Positions 1 to 10,855 of a stretch of DNA of 64,000 bases are shown here, in pieces. This stretch comes from Brachionus rotundiformis. Taxonomy: Eukaryota > Rotifera > Eurotatoria > Ploima > Brachionidae. Under the pieces are notes generated by a model that did not search any database, was not told the DNA's origin, and saw nothing but the letters and a program-made list of their open reading frames with translations. A program made the translations under genes and the position numbers. Where the stretch lies: NCBI GenBank assembly GCA_016802295.1, contig JAESIW010000208.1, forward strand, positions 2,517 to 66,516, written 5' to 3'. Positions within the stretch are counted from its first letter, which is position 1; every line of letters begins with the position of its first letter.

Positions 1-1
1 C

Positions 2-232
2 ATGGTTAAAGCCCAGAACCAATTGGTAACTGACTTCCACCTGTTGGAGGAAAGTGAAACACTAGTAAATGGTTCGGAAGTAGAACAAACTGATTGGTTG
101 GAGAAAATAACCGCTACTAAGGCTCCTAAGAAACTTTTAATTAGTCTTCTGACCCAAAGAGCGATACTTGTAGCAAAGAAAAAGGAACAACCAGATGCAA
201 GCCATCAAAATAAATCGACACCCCAATGTTAA
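2..232 (+). CDS. partial/unknown ORF at left edge
   Basis: An open frame of 76 codons starts at the second base of the window and ends TPQC-stop. It is hydrophilic and mixed in charge, with no signal peptide or recognisable domain. The true 5' end may lie outside the window, so this could be the last exon of a gene or part of a repeat; a LINE fossil follows immediately. I do not recognise it. Confidence 0.25.
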   Translation: MVKAQNQLVTDFHLLEESETLVNGSEVEQTDWLEKITATKAPKKLLISLLTQRAILVAKKKEQPDASHQNKSTPQC

Positions 233-289
233 TTTTCAATTTAATTAATTTAATTAATTTTATATCTTTAAACTACATAAAGAGCAGAA

Positions 290-872
290 GAGTCAGCGAT
301 CTAGTCAAATCAGTATTAAGTACAATAATTTATATCGAGATTAGACCGAGAAGCTGAAACACAACACTTGTTATGTTGACTTAGAGATAAACACCAAAGA
401 AACAGAAGCTATTAGCAAAGACAAGAAACTTAATGCACCGATGTCTGTGAGAGATGAAAATCTTATCAGCGTTGACAGTTTTACATATCTGAGAAGCGTG
501 ATAAGCAAAAATAGTGGATCCGAAAAAGACATCGAAAAAAGATTTACCAGAACTGCACTCTTCAAATCAAAGAATATGCGGAAATCTTCATCCCTTCGAC
601 TGAAGACCTAAATTACATCTTTATAGAAGATTTGTCAAATCTGTATTGCTATATGAATCTAAATGTTCGAGAATTATCGAAGTATTCCATAAGTATTGCC
701 TGCGAAAAAGAGAGTCTTCTTTACAAAAGCAATTGAGGAGCTGTTAAACTGATAAAAGACTGAGCAAATTTACAACATTATACGCAGAAGACGGCTTGAT
801 CATATTTTTAGATTGCCAACAGAGAGAGTCCCTAGAGTTGCACTATTTTGGACCTGATTAATAAGATCAAAA
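290..872 (+). mobile_element. degenerate LINE reverse-transcriptase C-terminal fossil
   Basis: Conceptual translation in shifting frames gives the conserved tail of the endonuclease/reverse-transcriptase LINE family: a SFTYLRSVISKNSGSEKDIE block near 465-540, a KSSSLRLKT block near 578-608, and an RRRLDHIFRLP...ALFWTPD block near 785-860 that corresponds to the usual GH-L-R ... AL-W tail. Stops and frameshifts break every frame, so this is a dead copy. Its orientation is plus. Only the 3' third of such an element is visible. Confidence 0.6.
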
Positions 873-1039
873 CAATATCCTATTTGTACCTATTTTTCCT
901 CTTTTTTCATCAGAGCTTGAGACCTGCGGATCGGCAGAGTTATTGTTACTGCTCTAGGTCCATTTTTAAAATAGAAAGTAATTCAAATTTTGTGATATGT
1001 TTAGCTAAAATCTCAAAAATACCAACATACCAGTAAAGA

Positions 1040-1925
1040 ATGTAGATTCTTGATGGCTTTATCTCTAGAATTCAATTAATTTTAAGACGATAATTCAATT
1101 GTTTTAAAAGAAGTTAAGGGATAAAAAATATACATAAATAATTCTTTTTGTTGATGCTTGTTAATTTTTATATAAATCAATTGGATCATGGGATCCAAAT
1201 GTAGAAAATAAACTGTGCACAACTTTCTAAAGGCTAAAAGAATACATTTTTTGTTACTAAATCTAATAAAACACTTGAAAAAAGATTTACCTAGATTGCA
1301 TTTTTTTATCAATTTTTGATAGAAAAATTTATTTTAAAAAGTTAATTTATTTTTTAACTATTTTTTAAATTAAAAATCAAAGAATCTTATTTTAAAGCAT
1401 TTTTGCCACGCATAAAAATAAAAAGATATCAAAAATCAAAATAAAAAAAAATAAATAAAAAAAAGGGCTTGTTGAGTAAATAATAATTAAGTTAGTTTAA
1501 TTTTAGTCTTTTAGATCGAATAAAACCCTAGTTTGGAACACATCTAAAATGAAATATTATTTTTCAATTCTATATTAATATTCGGCAGTAAATGATACCC
1601 TTTGATTAAAGTAAATCCTTGCATAAATAATTCTGAACCTATTTGGGTAGAAATGCAATTGAAAAATTAATTACGAACATTAATGGGTTTTAAATTTTTT
1701 CTAAAAATTATTTTACTTTTCTGTTACACAAACCAATTTTAATTAAATGATTAAAAATTAATTTATAAATATATTTAATTCGAATAAATATAAGACAATG
1801 AAATAGAAGATAAAACATTTCCAGATCAAAAAGGAGTTGATCAAATTACAATCAAATTGTAATTATTTCTCATATATATTCTAAAGTATTTATGGTTTTA
1901 AAGTTAAGTTTAAAAAATTAAAAAA
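1040..1925. other. AT-rich intergenic
   Basis: Homopolymer-rich A/T sequence between the LINE fossil and the GH16 gene. I see no gene; short open frames here have no domain signature. Confidence 0.5.
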
Positions 1926-2954
1926 ATGCTTTGGATAGCGCTTCAAATTATTCTCTTAGGATTTGTAAAAGCTCAAATTCAATGGAATGGAAATTGGGCT
2001 CATGGCTGTGATTTTTACGAAAATGATCTATCAAATGCAATAGTTCCAGGAGAACAATGTAGCAATAAGTGTTCACAAACACCTGGATGTACCCATTTTG
2101 TATGGACAACATACAATGGTGGCACTTGTTGGATGAAAAAAGGAACTGTTTCAAAGAATGATGCATTCGCAACTGGCGATATGACAATGGTATGTGGAGT
2201 CTTAAGTGATAACATCATAACTGGGGCAGGAATAGATAGTCTAAAGGGACAACTATTGTGGTCTGATGAGTTCGACTCATTGTCAAATTTCATGGGCAAC
2301 TGGAACCAAGAGACAGGTGGACATGGTTGGGGAAACAATGAGCTACAATATTATACCAACAACAATGAAAATACGGAAATAAGCAATGGAATGTTGACAA
2401 TTCACACCAGAAAAGAGTGGAAAAACAACATGAAGTATACTTCTGCAAGACTTTTAAGCACCAAAAAATTCCGATATGGTGTTTTTGAAATGAGAGCCAA
2501 GCTTCCGTACGGCAGAGGCACATGGCCAGCTTTTTGGCTTTTATCTGCTGGTCGACCATTGAATTGGCCAAACGATGGAGAAATCGATATTATGGAGCAT
2601 GTTGGATACGATCAAAACAGAGTCCATGCCACCATTCACTGCAAGGATTTTAATCACATTATTGGCACTCAAATTGGCAAATCAACTGTTGTTAATGATG
2701 TGACCAATCAATTTCACTTGTACCAATTATACTGGTCCGATTCAAGCATCAGAGGATTTGTTGATGGACAACTTTACTTCCGATATGATAGACCTGCAAA
2801 TAGCAACTATAACAACTGGCCTTTTGATAACGAATTTAACATTATTCTAAATACTGCTGTCGGAGGTTTCTGGGGTGGTGTACAAGGCATTGACGACAAT
2901 ATTTATCCACAAAAGTATGTGATTGATTACGTCAGACACTATGCTCATAAATAA
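1926..2954 (+). CDS. secreted GH16 beta-1,3-glucanase with N-terminal PAN/apple-like domain
   Basis: A 342-residue single-exon protein. Residues 1-16 form a signal peptide (hydrophobic, ending VKA). Residues about 22-92 carry six cysteines (C28, C45, C49, C55, C68, C90) in a PAN/apple-like arrangement that may bind carbohydrate or protein. The rest is a glycoside hydrolase 16 domain: WSDEF at 112-116, WPAFWLL at 200-206 and the catalytic motif GEIDIMEHV at 218-226, with nucleophile E219, helper D221 and acid/base E224 all present. The predicted role is extracellular hydrolysis of beta-1,3-glucans such as laminarin or fungal wall, for food digestion or defence. The ATG at 1926 is followed directly by the signal peptide. 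An AATAAA lies at 2978-2983. The gene has no intron over 1 kb, unlike nearly all its neighbours. Confidence 0.92.
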   Translation: MLWIALQIILLGFVKAQIQWNGNWAHGCDFYENDLSNAIVPGEQCSNKCSQTPGCTHFVWTTYNGGTCWMKKGTVSKNDAFATGDMTMVCGVLSDNIITGAGIDSLKGQLLWSDEFDSLSNFMGNWNQETGGHGWGNNELQYYTNNNENTEISNGMLTIHTRKEWKNNMKYTSARLLSTKKFRYGVFEMRAKLPYGRGTWPAFWLLSAGRPLNWPNDGEIDIMEHVGYDQNRVHATIHCKDFNHIIGTQIGKSTVVNDVTNQFHLYQLYWSDSSIRGFVDGQLYFRYDRPANSNYNNWPFDNEFNIILNTAVGGFWGGVQGIDDNIYPQKYVIDYVRHYAHK

Positions 2955-3472
2955 ATGAGCAATATTTAATTAATTTAAATAAACATTGATAAAACTGAAT
3001 TTTTTTTAAAATTTATTTGATGAGGAATTTTTGTCAAATTTTTTTTTATCAAAACACAATTATTTTCAGGATTTTTTTTTAATAAGATGACCAATGTGAT
3101 ATTGTCAATAAATTAGTAATTTATTGAAACAAGGGAGATGTCGAATAAATACAAAATGACTTTGATTTAACAAATAGCCTTAACTTACAACTTCATTATT
3201 TGCTGCCAAAAAGATAGCCTTTAGGTCAGATTTTGCTTTAAATTTTTAAAAGATTTTATTATGATTTCATTTTTTTTTTTAATTACACATTATCATTTCT
3301 AAAGCTTTTTTCACTTTAAGTAAAGTGAAACTATATAGCTCAAATAATAAACCTTAATAAAAATTCACAAGAAAACCCAAGATCTCTACTAAAATAAGAT
3401 AATTATCTCTTGAATTTTATTCTCAATTAAAAAAAATAGTTTTTAAAAATGGAATTTTTATTAAATTGGAAT

Positions 3473-4348
3473 TTAAATTTTTTCACATTTTCTATTTTGC
3501 TTTTGGATACAAGCCGATGGTTTTTTAGAACCCTAAAATAAAACAAATAAACCAATTTAATTTCGAATTACTTTAATTTACCTTGTAAGCTTTACAAATT
3601 AGACTCACAAGATCATTTTCAGCCTGTTTTTGAATATCTTCGGTGTGCTCGCCGTTTAGTGTTACCCATGGTACATATTTATGAGGTGGATTTAAACTTT
3701 CAGTTTTGGCTGCCATCTCATGCTGAAGGCCATTTCCCAATCTAGAAAACATGCATTTTTGCATTTCTTCAATGGATACATTATATTTGAGACCGCATTT
3801 TTGCGCAGAAGTTTGGATATCATCAACGTTGTTTCCTTCCATGCAAAGTATGAATGGTAAGTGGTCGTCTGTTCTTGGTTTATTGTAAATTAGGCATGTG
3901 TGGAGTAGATTTCCCCAGCATTCGTCCGATCCGTGTTGGCATTCAAATTGCCATAGTTTAGTTTCATTTCTCCATGTTTCCTTTTTGAATTTGAACTTGA
4001 GAGAAGTTATTTACTTAAAAAAGATTGTCATACCTTTGCATTACCATAAGGAACAATTGTTAAATTCATTATGTCTTTGACTGTAAGGAAGGCATTCAAA
4101 ATTTGAGTGGACATAAAATTTTTACAATCTGGACACAATGTTTCATAATAGAGAGTAAAATTTACTAAACCATTATTCTCTATTTGGTCAGTTTTCTTTT
4201 GAGACCACACATTTTCCCAACACTGCTTTACAGTTTTGCATGATTTTGCGGTTTCAATGTTCGAGCACCATTCTGCCGGATTATTTGGACAATAAGCTGA
4301 TAATTTGCTTGTTAATGCCAAAATTAAAACAAAAGTTGGAAATTTCAT
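3473..4348 (-). CDS. IFI30: GILT-like lysosomal thiol reductase (3 exons)
   Basis: Exons 4034-4348, 3582-3980 and 3473-3532 (minus) join in frame to 257 residues; the introns are 53 and 49 bp with GT-AG ends. There is a signal peptide (first 18 residues), then the CxxC active site CPDC at 72-75. Exon 2 carries the GILT signature CQHGSDECWGNLLHTC. Exon 3 adds the cysteine-containing tail GSKKPSACIQKQ. Family role: reduction of protein disulfides in the endo-lysosome at acidic pH, aiding degradation. All key cysteines are present. The first ATG after the upstream stop is used. A simple read-through of exon 2 would end at KVN and lose the conserved C-terminal cysteines, which is why a third exon was called. 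Confidence 0.9.
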
Positions 4349-5197
4349 TTTAAATTAGAATTTTGATTTTCAAGCGGCATTTTAATTTTAAAAACTCTAT
4401 CCTAGCATCATGTGACTTAAGAACAATTTAAATTATCATTAATCATGTGCTTTAAAATAAATTTTATAAGATACATAAATGTTTTGTTTAGATCCAGATA
4501 TTATTATCAAAAATTAATTTTAAGCAGTAGAATATTAATCTTAAAATTATTAAAAAGAGTAAATTATTCAAATATGTTATCAATAGCCAAAATATTTAAA
4601 ATTTTTTAAATTGGTAAATTTAATTTAGAAAAGGCTTTGAGATTTTTTATTCATAATAGAACAAAAGGCTAAAATGAAAGCTAATTAAGACTTTAATAAT
4701 TAATTTTATCATTACAATGTAGCAATGTGAGATGAAAAATATCCTTATAATTTTTTAGAATCAAAATTTGTTAAGAACAACCGATGGCAAAACTACGAAT
4801 TAAATTATAATTATTAATTTAGGTGAAATAAACTCTGATTTACTAAAGCAAAAAGTTTAGGGATTTCATGATTTTTGTTAAAATTCTTTCACTTTTCAAC
4901 CTTAGAGAGTAATTGGAATAACACCTTTTTTCCAAATTTAAATATTATGACAATTTAAATTTGATGGTAATTTTAGTATATAAAGGTTAAATACTAAAAT
5001 AAGGACAAAATCTAAAATTATTTCTTATTGTTTGGCAAACATTCTTTGGTATTTATAAAATTAAAAAATTTATTTATAAAAAAATAAGAGATAAAAAAGG
5101 AGCAAAATTCGGATCTGCAATAAATATTGTCCAAGCTAAGTCCAATTGTTTTTTTATTTTCATTTAAGAGGATAAGTGATTCTTGTTCCATAAAAAT
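4349..5197. other. AT-rich intergenic
   Basis: About 850 bp of A/T-rich DNA between the GILT start and the 3' end of the first SPTLC2 copy. I see no gene or recognisable repeat. Confidence 0.5.
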
Positions 5198-7046
5198 CTA
5201 AATGCGTTTTGAGTCCAACTTCTTTTGAATATCAAATTTTATTTTGGGATTTTTTTTTGAAAATTTAAGGCCTATTTGGTCTCCACATTCACAAATAGCC
5301 TTTAGAACTCTATCAAGCATCTCTCTATTGTAGGCAGCTGAAATACAAAATCGAACTCTACTTCCGACTAAAGGAGTCGCAGGATAGCCAACCGTGACCA
5401 CAGCAATGCCTTTCTCAAGCATTAGTCGATTGAAGGCACTTAAATAATTTTAAAATAATTTAATAATTATGTAGAAATAAATTTATTTAATTCGTACACC
5501 ACTTTAGATGGTAGATAACAGAGTGTCGGTACAACAGGGGAACTAGAATTTCCATAAACAACAAAACCCATTTTTTTAAGCTTATCTCTAAAGTATCGTG
5601 TATTCTCTGCTAGCTGTTGAATTCGCCGTTGTCCCTCTTTGGTTCCATCTAAGCCCATTATAATCTCAAGTGTTTTCTTGGTCTGCATGCACACCGGAGC
5701 GCTCATACTCGACGCATAGCAATGTGAATGAGATGAGTTTTTCAGAAAATTGATCAATTTAAGTGAGCCTGCTACATAGCCTCCAGCGGCACCAAAGCTC
5801 TTAGAAAAAGTACCCATAAGAACATCCACGTCTTTTGGATCACATCCAAAATGCTCTACTACGCCACGACCAGTCGGACCCACTGCGCCAATACTGTGCG
5901 CCTCATCCAAATACAAATAAGCCTTGTACTTTTTTTTCAAAGCAATAATCTCAGGTAGTGGTGTGATTGTTCCTTCCATGCTTTAAATTAGAATAAATAT
6001 TATTATTATTTTGGTTTTTTTTATTCATCTTTTTTTAAATACCTGTAAACTCCCTCGACTACGATTAATATCTTTTTCCATGGTCGACGAGTCAAAGGGT
6101 GTCCTTCAATAATTGCCTTTTTCAGCTTTGATTCCAAGTCTTGCACATTGTTATGCTTGAAAACACGAATAGTAGCACCAGACAGCCTTGAGCCCAATAT
6201 TAAACTAACATGGTTCAGTTCGTCGCTTAGGATAAGACAATTTTTCCCAACCAATGCTGGTATATTGGTCACATTAGTAGAATAACCCATACCAAAGGTC
6301 AATACTGCCTCAACTCCCAAAAATCTAGCTAATAAATCTTCTAATTCTGAATGGCATTTCAGAGTTCCCAATTCCTGTCTTGAGCTACAGCTTGATACTC
6401 CATAATCTTGTATGCTTTTCATGGCACTCTTTGAGCTTGGACCATTGTTTTCAGCAAAGCCCAAATAATTGTATGAGCCCATGTTTAGCGCCTTTATTTT
6501 GTTACCAGTGTAATAAAAAGTCCAATTGTAGTCGTCACTTTTTCTCTCTACCAATTCGATCTCTGCTCCTGGTACACTGCATATTGGTCTGTTGAAGCAA
6601 TCTCTATTTCTCACATAAACATTTCGAGTATGAAAGCTTTCGTAGCTATTGAATAATGAAGGAAAATCGTCTGTATTATTGTCCACTGCTCCTTTCCTTT
6701 TTTCCAAGCCCCATTTTCTCATGAATTCTCGTATATGACCAAAAATTTCCAATATTGTGTAGCAAAGATGAGTGAAAAATACTTGTAATCTGGATGTTGG
6801 TTCGTATTGTTCATGTTGAATGCACTTTTTTTTAACTATCTAAAAGCTTATTTTAAAATTTATCTTTTGAACTTAAGCATTTATATTTACATTTTTTAGC
6901 TTTGAACTACTAGTTGACAAATTACGTGAATGCGTCCTCTTATGTAAAATGGTACCTTGTTTTTCTGAACTTTCCAGACCGTTTGGTAATTTTATCCTAT
7001 TTGTACTTTGATTTTCATTGCTAGATAATAACTTATCATAAGTCAT
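5198..7046 (-). CDS. SPTLC2: serine palmitoyltransferase large catalytic subunit, copy A
   Basis: Exons 6891-7046, 6043-6839, 5498-5980 and 5198-5438 (minus) join in frame to 558 residues; introns are 51, 62 and 59 bp. This is a fold-type I PLP enzyme of the alpha-oxoamine synthase family: LDEAHSIGA around residue 343 and the PLP-lysine motif GTFSKSFGAAGG, lysine about 378. With SPTLC1 it would condense serine and palmitoyl-CoA to 3-ketosphinganine at the ER, the first step of sphingolipid synthesis. The N-terminus has a polar leader then a hydrophobic stretch (FFTHLCYTILEIFG) suited to membrane anchoring. The block 5528-6587, intron included, is nearly identical to copy B in inverted orientation. 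The first intron is absent from copy B, and copy A lacks copy B's last intron. No lesion is visible, so both copies look functional. Confidence 0.9.
5528..6587 (-). repeat. near-identical inverted tract shared with 11258-12317
   Basis: Aligning the reverse complement of this block with 11258-12317 by eye, I find 1,060 aligned bases, no indel and 7 substitutions: five in exon positions before or after the shared intron that are silent or nearly so, one M/I and one Y/F amino-acid change among them, and one in the intron. Identity stops abruptly on both sides, while the flanking coding sequence of the two paralogs is only moderately similar. It is best explained by recent gene conversion or partial duplication. 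Confidence 0.92.
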
Positions 7047-10000
7047 TTTATCTAAAAAATAATAATTCAATAATTATTTATTTAGTCATTTTGATAAAAC
7101 AAAAAAAATAAGAATTTTTATTTTTCTATCATGACAATAAAATTTTCAATATTTCTCAACTAATTGAAAATTTTTATCTATTTTTAAAGTGTTATTAAGT
7201 TTTGCTTTATTCAAAAGAGAATAATATCTATTTTCAAATAATATTTTTTCATCAAAATAATCAAGAATCGATAATTTTAAAGAATCTTTACACAAATTAG
7301 TTTCTGATAATAACTAAAAATAAAAATAATTTTTTTAATTTTAATTAATTAATTAATTTGAGATTCTCAAAGCAAGTCTTTTTTGTGACAATTTTATAAT
7401 TTAGGTTTTAAATTTCTTAATTAGAAATATTTCTTCGATTAAATTAAATTTTTTAAATATAAAAATTACCAAAAATATGGTATTAATAATAACTAATTTC
7501 AAATATTTCAATTGGTAAAATTAATTTTTGACTACATTTTCCTATGAATTTTATGTGCATTAATAAAAAAAAAAAATTAGAAATTTCGTGTTATTTCAAA
7601 CACAAAAACGCCATCACAATAAAAAATGGTGAACGATGCTACTTTTAACCAGCGTTCCATAATTGCTTAAGATTTTTTTCTTAATTTTAAAAAAATTTAA
7701 TTGAATAGACCTTTTAGCTTGGCTCTTTAGAGTTTGCTGAAATATCAAAGAGATAATTGAATGCTTAAGAGCCTTCTTAAATTCGTTTACCATCATTAGG
7801 GAAACAACTTAGCGACATTATTATGTTGAGGTGATTGTGACGAAAAGATAAGTAAAAATATAATTTTGAGCCTACCCAAAGAACCCCAACTCTTTCGGCT
7901 GAAAACTTCTAGGTTGCCTTGGCTCAAAACATGTAAAATAATGTTTAGATGACCAAAAATATGAACAATTAATAGCAAGGATAAAAATGCTTTAGAGAAT
8001 TTGTATTGTCCGATTCACAAGCTCATATGAGTTGTAGAATAAGATGAGAAAAGTGTCCAATATTTTGGTTCTATTTAAAAATAAGAGTTTGAATAATTAA
8101 TTAATATAATATCCCTTAAAATTAAAAAAAATTGTTTTTATGTTTAAATTGTGGTTTATTAGTTCATAATATGATTTTAAAAAAGTAAAATTAATTATGG
8201 GACATTCGTTAATTGTATTTAAATTACTATTTTGATAAATTCGATAAAAAATCCTAAAATTTTTAGTTTTTTTTAAGTTTACATTATAACACACAAAAAA
8301 TGCCAAATTGTTTAAAGTGTTGCTAAGCTATAATTTAATTTATGTTTTTTTAAAAATTGTCTAAAATAAAAATTTTTCGCTCATACGAATGCTTAACTTG
8401 ACATTTTGATTTTAGTATCATAGCAAAGATCTGCTCCACATTTTTTTCAGTACTTTTTTCCATAAACAAAAAACTTTTTCAGATTTAAAAAAGTTACTTA
8501 ATTGACATTCACTAATTTTACTCGTTAAAATTTAATAAATTATTATTAAATATTTAAGAAAAAAACGCGTTTAAGATTATTTTGAAAAATGGTTCGGAAA
8601 TGTTTAGGTCAAGACATATGAAATTTGAATTTTTTGAAGTGCCTGACAAGTTTTATACTAAATTAACCAATGTAAAGGTTTTTTTTTCTTTCGATAATAG
8701 AAGTAAAAAATTATTTATAAGTTATTTTTGATACATAAGTATAAAAGATAATATATTTCTATTTTAAGCATCTTATTTTGGAATTTCTAAATCTAATAAA
8801 TATGATTCCAAATTAATTAAATAACTTGGTTAGATATGACTCAAATAGTTTAATTTTCTTGTAAAATTTATCATAAAATTTGTCTATATGATAAATCGAT
8901 AACTAATTCTTAAAATTAAGAAATTAAGCTTAGCTTGATGTAAACAATATATAAATTATTTTTAAATTAAAGGTTAGTATTTTGAAACAAGGTTTATAAA
9001 ATTCACCTATAAGTAATAATTAAAGGGAAGTATAAGCTTAAGCTTAAATTCTAGGAAACCAAGACAACCATTTTTTTAATTGTTAGTTGGCACCAAAAAT
9101 ATGATACCGAAAACAATTTAAAAACAAAGAATAACTTAAAACATTCAAAGCGTTTTTAGCAAATAGCCTTGTATATGATATATGAATTTGATTAAAATTT
9201 TATAAAAAACATTCATTCTAATTTATTTACATCATTTTTAATAACAATTTTTTATTGTCAATATTATAAGAATAATTTTTAATTAGAATACTTAATTAAA
9301 TTTTTTCGTAGGTTCAAATCCCTTCAGCAAATACTTTACAGTGTGCGTAAGATAATAATTAGTAATTAAAATTACCTTTCGTTTCTAGCATAGCGTGATT
9401 TTATATGTTCTTTGGTAATAATTGGCTTATTTGGCAACATTCTGTTGACACAAGATAATATTATTATATTCTTATTTGTTTTATTAACACAATCAATGTA
9501 TCCTTTAGAACTAATTTAAATTATTTATCAAAGAATTTTAAATTCTTCAAATAATTTTATTCCTAATTGAAACAGTATTCTGATATCTACTAACATTTTT
9601 TAAAAGATTAACTTTCTTATTAATCATTTAAAAAAATAGCTAAATTTTTTGCTTAATTTTTAAGAAAAGATTCGACTTTCAAAATTATAACTTACCTTTT
9701 TTTTGGTTCGATGTTGGTATTGTGAAAAAATTTTTTTTATATTCTATTATAAAATAGCCTGTTGTTCATAAATTAACTTTGAATAGAAATTTATTTACCT
9801 TTAGTTTCAAAACTGGATATTGTTAAATATAAACCTCCAAGAAAAAACTAGGTTTCTAAAGTTCATCAGATATTTAGAAAAATTTAATAACTATTTAAAT
9901 AAAATTATGCGACTTTTAAAGCATGATAGATAATCAAGTTACTCTGAATGTTTAAAATAGCAATGAAGCCTATTTTTCTAACTATCACCTTAATAATTTT

Positions 10001-10855
10001 CCATAATTTAAAAAATCGATAAAAAAATTTAAGATAATAAAAAAATTGAAAAAAAAGTTTAACTTAAACTATCATTTAAAAAAAAAGACCCCATCATTTC
10101 ATCATTATGATAATTTAATACGGTTAAATATTTTACTAGTTTTGCTCAGGGGTGCAAGCTTTTACTCAACATAATTTAAAATTTATTACTCTTTTCACAA
10201 TCGAACCATTTTTTCTTGTCGAATTAAACGACAAAAAGCTATATACTTTAGCAAAACAAAATGATACAGCTTGGTATTAGTCCCTAAATTTTTTTTTTCT
10301 AAATACTAAATAAAAAATCTATTTCCGTAAATTATTATAATCTTTTTTAAAAATTAATTTAATTCTTTTTTAAATATTTGTTCTATTTTTACTTATATTT
10401 TTTTACTTTTTTTAAAATTAAAATAAAAAATTAGCATCAAAATTTTAAGTAAATTTCGTAAAGGTAAATTGATTTCTTTTAAAAAATATCCTATTCTATT
10501 ATATTATTAATAAAATTAATTCCGTCATTTAATCATTTAAAAAATTTAACTAAAAGCGATTAAACCATCTTTCTTACTAATAATGTTTTTCTCTAAATTT
10601 GAACTAAATTCCATGCATTTTTTATATTTATAATTACGTCAATTGAGTCTGGCATCAGATTTTTAAATTGTAAAAATAAGTCTTTAAGGCTTGAGGGATT
10701 TTAGTATCAACTTAAAAAAATCACGTGATTTTTCTAGCAAATTTGTATTTTAATTTCACCTTTTTTAAACTAATTTTTATTAATTGAGGTAAGGAAAATC
10801 GAACGATTTTGGGTTTTGGTATTTTTATGAGAAAAACTCAAGCGTGGTTTTTAAA
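7047..10855. other. AT-rich spacer between divergent SPTLC2 copies
   Basis: About 3.8 kb separates the two SPTLC2 start codons. It should hold the promoters of both genes. It is very A/T-rich, with homopolymer runs and short GAT/TAA-type repeats. Open frames of 60-70 codons on the minus strand (for example near 7614-8306) have simple AT-driven composition and no domain signature, so I call no gene here. Confidence 0.55.

Noticed and set aside
7614..8306. Three minus-strand frames of 60-70 codons between the SPTLC2 copies
   Set aside because: Composition is AT-driven (K, N, I, F, L), with no splice logic or domain; likely noise.
9309..9340. GGTTCAAATCC, a perfect tRNA B-box-like string on the plus strand
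   Set aside because: No A-box at suitable spacing, no cloverleaf and no nearby terminator in the right place; chance match.
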